The notes under the pieces are model-generated. The model saw only the letters and a list, made by a program, of their open reading frames with translations, was not told the DNA's origin and ran no database searches. Position numbers and translations under genes: made by a program. Shown here piece after piece: positions 59,845 through 64,000 of a DNA stretch of 64,000 nucleotides (its first letter is position 1; each line of letters opens with the position of its first letter). Source of the DNA: Spisula solida (Eukaryota > Mollusca > Bivalvia > Venerida > Mactridae); contig OX365950.1 in the NCBI GenBank assembly GCA_947247005.1, positions 7,266,720 through 7,330,719 of the forward strand, written 5' to 3'.

Positions 59845-59877
59845 GAGGGTCGTGGGTTCAAACCCTACTGGGACCAA
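59845..59877 (+). other. tRNA 3'-half remnant (T arm and acceptor strand)
   Basis: GTGGG-TTCAAAC-CCTAC forms a T stem-loop (one G-T pair) with a seven-base loop, followed by TGGGACC and A, like a tRNA acceptor 3' strand and discriminator. The matching 5' strand (GGTCCCA), D arm and A box are missing from the preceding 60 bases, so it is a fragment or a SINE remnant, not a working tRNA gene. Confidence 0.55.
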
Positions 59878-59880
59878 TTA

Positions 59881-60404
59881 TGTTTTAATTTATTTTTTTA
59901 AGTATTTATGTAATACTTTGTATTTAATCATGCATTTATACTGTTATATGGTGGAAAAGAATTTACATTAGGCCAGAGTTTTTTTATTTTTAGTGGGTCA
60001 TACAAAAAGTTATATCTAGATAATTTCAAGGTGAACCTGTATTTTATTCGGTCTAAGTATGTGTATAACAGTATAAAGAAAATGTTTGGGTAATTGATAG
60101 TGATATACATGTATGCCCATTGATTCGAGTTTTATTCAGGAATTTAGACATTATATATTTTGTAAAATGAAAAAACTCACAAAATTTTACAACTCTGTTG
60201 GTAATATAATTATATGAACATAACTATCTTAAATAGCATCTTCTGCTTGTGATTGATTTTGTTTTTATTAATATAACTAATAGGCACATGGGAAATCATT
60301 TCATTTTAAAAATTAAATTAAATTTGATGATTGTATAGTCATTTTTGTCAGTATGGTCCTCACATTTTTTCGACAAATTTCAATTATGGGGGTGATCAAC
60401 CAAA
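59881..60404. other. AT-rich stretch, no feature seen
   Basis: About 520 bp of low-complexity, strongly AT-rich sequence. A 60-codon minus-strand frame at 59928-60110 has no recognisable content. Confidence 0.4.
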
Positions 60405-61490
60405 ACATTTTTAGCTCCACTATTCGTAGAATAAGGGGAGCTCTTGCAGTCACCCGAGCGTCGGCGTTGGCGTCGGCGTAACACTTTTTTATAAAGTTTA
60501 GGTACAGGTTTTTTAACGTCTTATATTCTCTAAGTCCTTTGAAATATTGCTTTCATACTTTGCATACTTGTTTGCCACCATGACCCCAACCCATACACAG
60601 GTAGATAACTCTATCAAGCATTTTGTTGAAAGTATGCCCCCTGTTGGACTTGGAAATGCAAATGTTAAAGTTTAGGTACACGTTTTTTGACCTCTAATAT
60701 CTTCATAGTGCATTGCCATATTGATACTTTTCATACTTGTTCACCATCATGACCCCAACATATACACAGAGGTAGGTAACTCTATCAAGCATTTTGGTTA
60801 AATTATGCCCCCTTTTTCAACTTAGTGCAAATGTTAAAGATTAGGTACAGGGTTTTTCACCTCTTATATTTTCAAAGTGCATTCACATAATACTATGTAT
60901 ACTTGTTCTCCATCATGACCCCCAACCCTTACACAGGGGTGGGTAACTCTATCAAGCATTTTATTGAAATTATGCCCCCTTTTGGACTTAGAAATGCAAA
61001 TGTTAAATTTTAGGTACAGGTTTTTTAACCTCTAATATGTTCAAAGTGCATTCACAAAATGTTATATATGCTTGTTCTCCATCATGACCCCCAACCCCTA
61101 CACAGGGGTGGGTAACTCTATCAAGCATTTTGTTGAAATTATGCCCCCTTTTGGACTTAGAAATGCAAATGTTAAAGTTTAGGTACAGGTTTTTTAACCT
61201 CTAACATGTTCGAAGTGCATTTGTATGTTGTTTTGATACTTTGCATACTAAGAAATGCTTATTTGTTTACCTTCATGACCAAGAGAACCTTCACATGAGT
61301 AGGTAATGGTCCTGCATAATTTGTCCAAATTATCCCCCTTTTTTACTTAGAAGCCCCAACCTCTACACTGCAGAGGTAAATGCTGCTGTTATGAAGCATT
61401 TTGTTTTGAATATATAATGATTGTACTATCCCAGCATGGTGCTGCGAATAGTGGAGCACGCTGTTCGTGGACAGCTCTTGTACCTTCTAT
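60405..61490. repeat. Bivalve-type dispersed repeat with five 170-bp subunits
   Basis: It begins 'agctccactattcgtagaa' and 'gcgtcggcgttggcgtcggc'. 'taggtacaggttttttaac' and relatives recur at about 60498, 60671, 60841, 61010 and 61180, defining subunits of about 170 bp with 'catcatgaccccc' and 'ctatcaagcattttgttgaa'. Near the right end, 'gcgaatagtggagca' is the reverse complement of the opening 'tgctccactattcgc' type motif, giving short inverted ends. The motif is familiar from bivalve genomes (recall). No frame is evident. Confidence 0.85.
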
Positions 61491-62563
61491 TGAACTCTGC
61501 CTGGTTCCATTTCATTAATTAACTCTTTATTTTTTTCCCTAACATCTCTTTCCTTCTTTTTATATCTAGTCTTGTTTCTATTTAGACCCATAAGAGGCAA
61601 TCATATACGGCGGGGGATGGCCATGTGATCATGGCTCTTGTTGTCATTAATCAACATTCATATGCGATTATTGAAACTAATATTCATGTTTGTTCTTCTA
61701 ATACGATTTTGAAATTTCGCATATGCACACAATGTAGCTCGGACCTCCTTAATTAAGATTTGAGAAAAATAACCTATCATCAGCCAGTCCGTTTAGGCTA
61801 GGAAACATCTCACTCTTTGGTCGGAATTGAAACAAGGGACTATATAATGAGAAGTCCGGCTGATCATTGGTCAAGTGACGGGTTATCGCAAGTCATATAC
61901 CCAAGTAATTTAATAAAGCAAAGTTAATTTGGCACCTTGGTATTACGGCGATAGTGCCACACATGACTGGGTAAGTAGCGTCAAACGTCACATTTAATAC
62001 AATTGCATAAAGGTAACAAGTGTCAGGTTTACATTAAATAAAGTTGACCATGAAGGGTTTAACGTCAATCTGCCAGATTTTGTTAAGCTTTTGCATCGCT
62101 TTGTTGGAATGATAATAAACTTTCCGTTTTTTTTGTCTGTAATAAAAATTGTAAATAAATGAACTTATAATTTTTGCTAATAGAGTATTGATAGTAATAA
62201 CTTATTTAATCATATCGTGTTACATCAGTAGTGTTACAATATTAATGTGTACATGATTGTATTCTACAATATGTATGTGGAAAAAAGAATTTGTACGTGG
62301 TATGACAAAACAAAATATCAAAGTACATACATAGTTCAAATGTGTTCTTTATTCTTTAACGTAAATTGATCCGTCGAATCGTGTGATTTCCCATGGGCGG
62401 TGGAATTCAGTTTTATAATTTATCAGAATAATTATATCTGTATGGTAGATAGATGATTATGGTTAACAAATGCGTGTTGTATTACCATTTTATTCTGATC
62501 GTATGACTGCTCACACAATTGAGCGATGTATGATGTGAAAATCGTTAATCCAGTTATAGACAG
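61491..62563. other. Mostly single-copy stretch with repeat fragments
   Basis: A short dispersed fragment 'acggcgggggatggccatgt' plus 'ggctcttgtt' lies at about 61608-61640, a kind I associate with molluscs (recall). A unit like those of 58140-58510 occurs near 62030. A donor-like 'actgg/gtaagt' at about 61971 has no open exon before it. No gene is seen. Confidence 0.45.
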
Positions 62564-62821
62564 TCATACGCTTATGAATCCTAGAAAACTATGACAGGAG
62601 TTAAAAATGTAACAGCTCGTTTTGAGAACTCGTTCACAGTCAACCGGTTTAAAACTATTCGGTGGTTTAATGATACACGTATCTTTAGGCACATTCAGGT
62701 CATTCGACCTTGTTGAACTTTCCAAAGCTCCTAGACTAAAATCCCGAATATTGTTGATCGATTTTGTGAAAGTCACGTTGCCGCGTGGTCTTGTTGTCGT
62801 CATTTGACATGGAAATAGCAT
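62564..62821 (-). CDS. Candidate first exon or short gene, unrecognised
   Basis: An 85-codon frame has two possible starts and contains MTTTRPRGNVTFTKSINNIR, then DFSLGALESSTRSNDLNVPK and PPNSFKPVDCERVLK. Codon and residue make-up are more protein-like than other frames in this half of the window. It reads to a stop just after 'gcgtatga', where a donor-like gtatga could end an exon. There are no membrane segments or known motifs. The opposite strand is also open for 61 codons. No neighbour helps assign a role. Confidence 0.22.
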   Translation of the reverse strand: MLFPCQMTTTRPRGNVTFTKSINNIRDFSLGALESSTRSNDLNVPKDTCIIKPPNSFKPVDCERVLKTSCYIFNSCHSFLGFISV

Positions 62822-63104
62822 GATTCCGTGTTAAAATTCATGCTTTACTAGAAATGCATGGTCCTTCTTTATGTTTCTTTATACTGGCTATTACTATTTA
62901 ACGAAACCATGCTTGTATGTTATTGCAACAACGTGACCTTTCTACAGCGCAACAACTATTGCTTCTGATTGACTGTTTGTTGTATACGAGATGCTGGACA
63001 TGCAGTTAATTTACACTACAGGAAGATATTACTATGTCATTGAAGAAAACACTTTTCGGACAGGTGACAGAAATCGGCAGTAGTTTGTCTTAGCATACAG
63101 TATT

Positions 63105-63150
63105 GAATGTTTTGTGATAGTGCTGCCTACCCAGTCTAACTTCATATTAT
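63105..63150 (+). repeat. Decayed family R end
   Basis: 'tagtgctgcctacccagtct' then 'aacttcatattatcttta' resembles the R end 'gagtgctgccttccctgtct' then 'gacttaatataatctttt' with scattered changes. It probably marks an old R insertion. Confidence 0.45.
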
Positions 63151-63328
63151 CTTTATGTGACAAATTGGTTGCACATTGTACTACCTTTCAGTTGTTTCAG
63201 AATGTGTAACATAATGATATTACAACGACTGTTTAGTTCAACACTAAAGAAAAATACAGTATTTCAAGCATGGCTTACATTATTCCATTAATCTGACTAT
63301 TTATAAAAGTCAATAAAATGCCTTTAGT

Positions 63329-63529
63329 ATGCCTCATATTACTCTGCGGAATCTACTTGCCTTTTGGCTTCTGGCTTTGCCTCGCATTCAAGCGAACGCC
63401 GACCATTTGTTGCATGTGAAGCGAAATTATCGATACTATCGATTATTGTATATAAACATACGGCTCGTTTATGTATATAAAAGTTTGTTTAAAGAGGACA
63501 TGGTATCAACAATCATTAGGCCGGAATAA
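63329..63529 (+). CDS. 66-codon frame with hydrophobic start, doubtful
   Basis: The frame begins MPHITLRNLLAFWLLALPRI, which could be a signal peptide with cleavage after QANA, followed by a basic, Tyr-rich remainder. A TATA-like 'atttataaaa' lies about 28 bases before the start. Short secreted peptides are common in molluscs, but nothing else supports a gene, and the length is within chance expectation. Confidence 0.15.
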   Translation: MPHITLRNLLAFWLLALPRIQANADHLLHVKRNYRYYRLLYINIRLVYVYKSLFKEDMVSTIIRPE

Positions 63530-63619
63530 TACACTGATGATGTGATGCATCTAGTAGAACCAACAGTGTTTTTATCGTACCACATAATTTATGTTCTCCA
63601 AAGTTTGTATTCCTCCTAC

Positions 63620-64000
63620 ACCATTCAATGTCAGTTTGCACATAGGTTGACACAACGTATATATCTGACACCATGCAATGTCATGTTACACAAAGGTTGA
63701 CACAAAGTATATAATTGACCATATTCAATGTCATGTTGCACATAGGTTGACACAACGTGTATCTCTGACCATAGTCAATGTCATGTTACACAAAGGTTGA
63801 CACAACGTATATAATTGACCATATTCAATGTCCTGTTACACAAAGGTTGTTACAACGTATATATCTGACACCATGCAATGTCATGTTGCACATAGGTTGA
63901 CACAACGTATATCTCTGGCCATATTCAATGTCATGTTGCACAAAGGTTGACACAACGTATATCTCTGACCCCATTCAATGTCATGTTACACAAAGAAACA
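63620..64000 (+). repeat. 50-bp satellite, at least 7.5 units, runs off the window
   Basis: Units of about 50 bp such as 'attcaatgtcatgttgcaca' then 'taggttgacacaacgtatat' lie head to tail with a few variants (acaaagg/acatagg; atctctgac/ataattgac). The array continues past 64000, so its full length is unknown. Confidence 0.93.

Overview
This window is non-coding, AT-rich animal nuclear DNA, very probably from a mollusc and most likely a bivalve. I saw no bacterial-style genes, operons or ribosome-binding sites, and no protein-coding gene I can name apart from a decayed retrotransposon end. The mollusc call rests on dispersed motifs I recognise from bivalve genomes. These are the 'ccccgccgaaggcgaaggg / gtccgtccgtcc' block and the 'ttgaaattatctccctt' motif near 59.5-59.8 kb, and the 'agctccactattcg ... 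gcgtcggcgttggcgtcgg' repeat at 60.4-61.5 kb. That is recall, not a database result.

Layout. (1) Positions 1 to about 30660 hold four direct, diverged copies of one 8-10 kb unit (the fourth is partial). (2) About 30661-35860 is a single-copy spacer. It carries a 2-kb minisatellite of 30-bp units (31444-33427), a TTG-type microsatellite, a fragment of a dispersed retroelement, a hammerhead-ribozyme-like core, a candidate tRNA-derived SINE and a small inverted repeat. (3) About 35865-55860 holds a second, unrelated tandem family: two long copies (A, B) and one partial copy (C), each with a copied tail module. (4) About 55860-64000 is a mixed region of degenerate tandem repeats, mollusc-type dispersed repeats, a tRNA T-arm remnant, two weak candidate coding exons and the start of a 50-bp satellite that runs off the end.

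The paralogous copies act as each other's empty sites, so several transposon insertions can be delimited almost to the base without a database. These are: a 5'-truncated LINE 3' end with an 8-bp target duplication (1984-2540); a family of roughly 0.1-1.0 kb elements with CGAGGGGTGATC-type inverted ends and TA duplications (8759-9746, 24472-25511, 40309-41221, 49414-50391, 50768-50870); a 1.46-kb element with ends starting CACTG, about 100-bp inverted repeats and a 5-bp duplication (38584-40043), a pattern seen in Transib/RAG-like transposons; a 0.68-kb inverted-repeat element with another nested inside it (50530-51211); a 2.9-kb composite of foldback DNA (46117-48980); and a dispersed element ('family R') with a 16-bp target duplication (23262-23643). 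None carries a recognisable transposase, so their movement must have depended on enzymes encoded elsewhere.

Confidence is high for the repeat geometry and insertion boundaries. It is moderate for superfamily assignments and low for every protein-coding suggestion.
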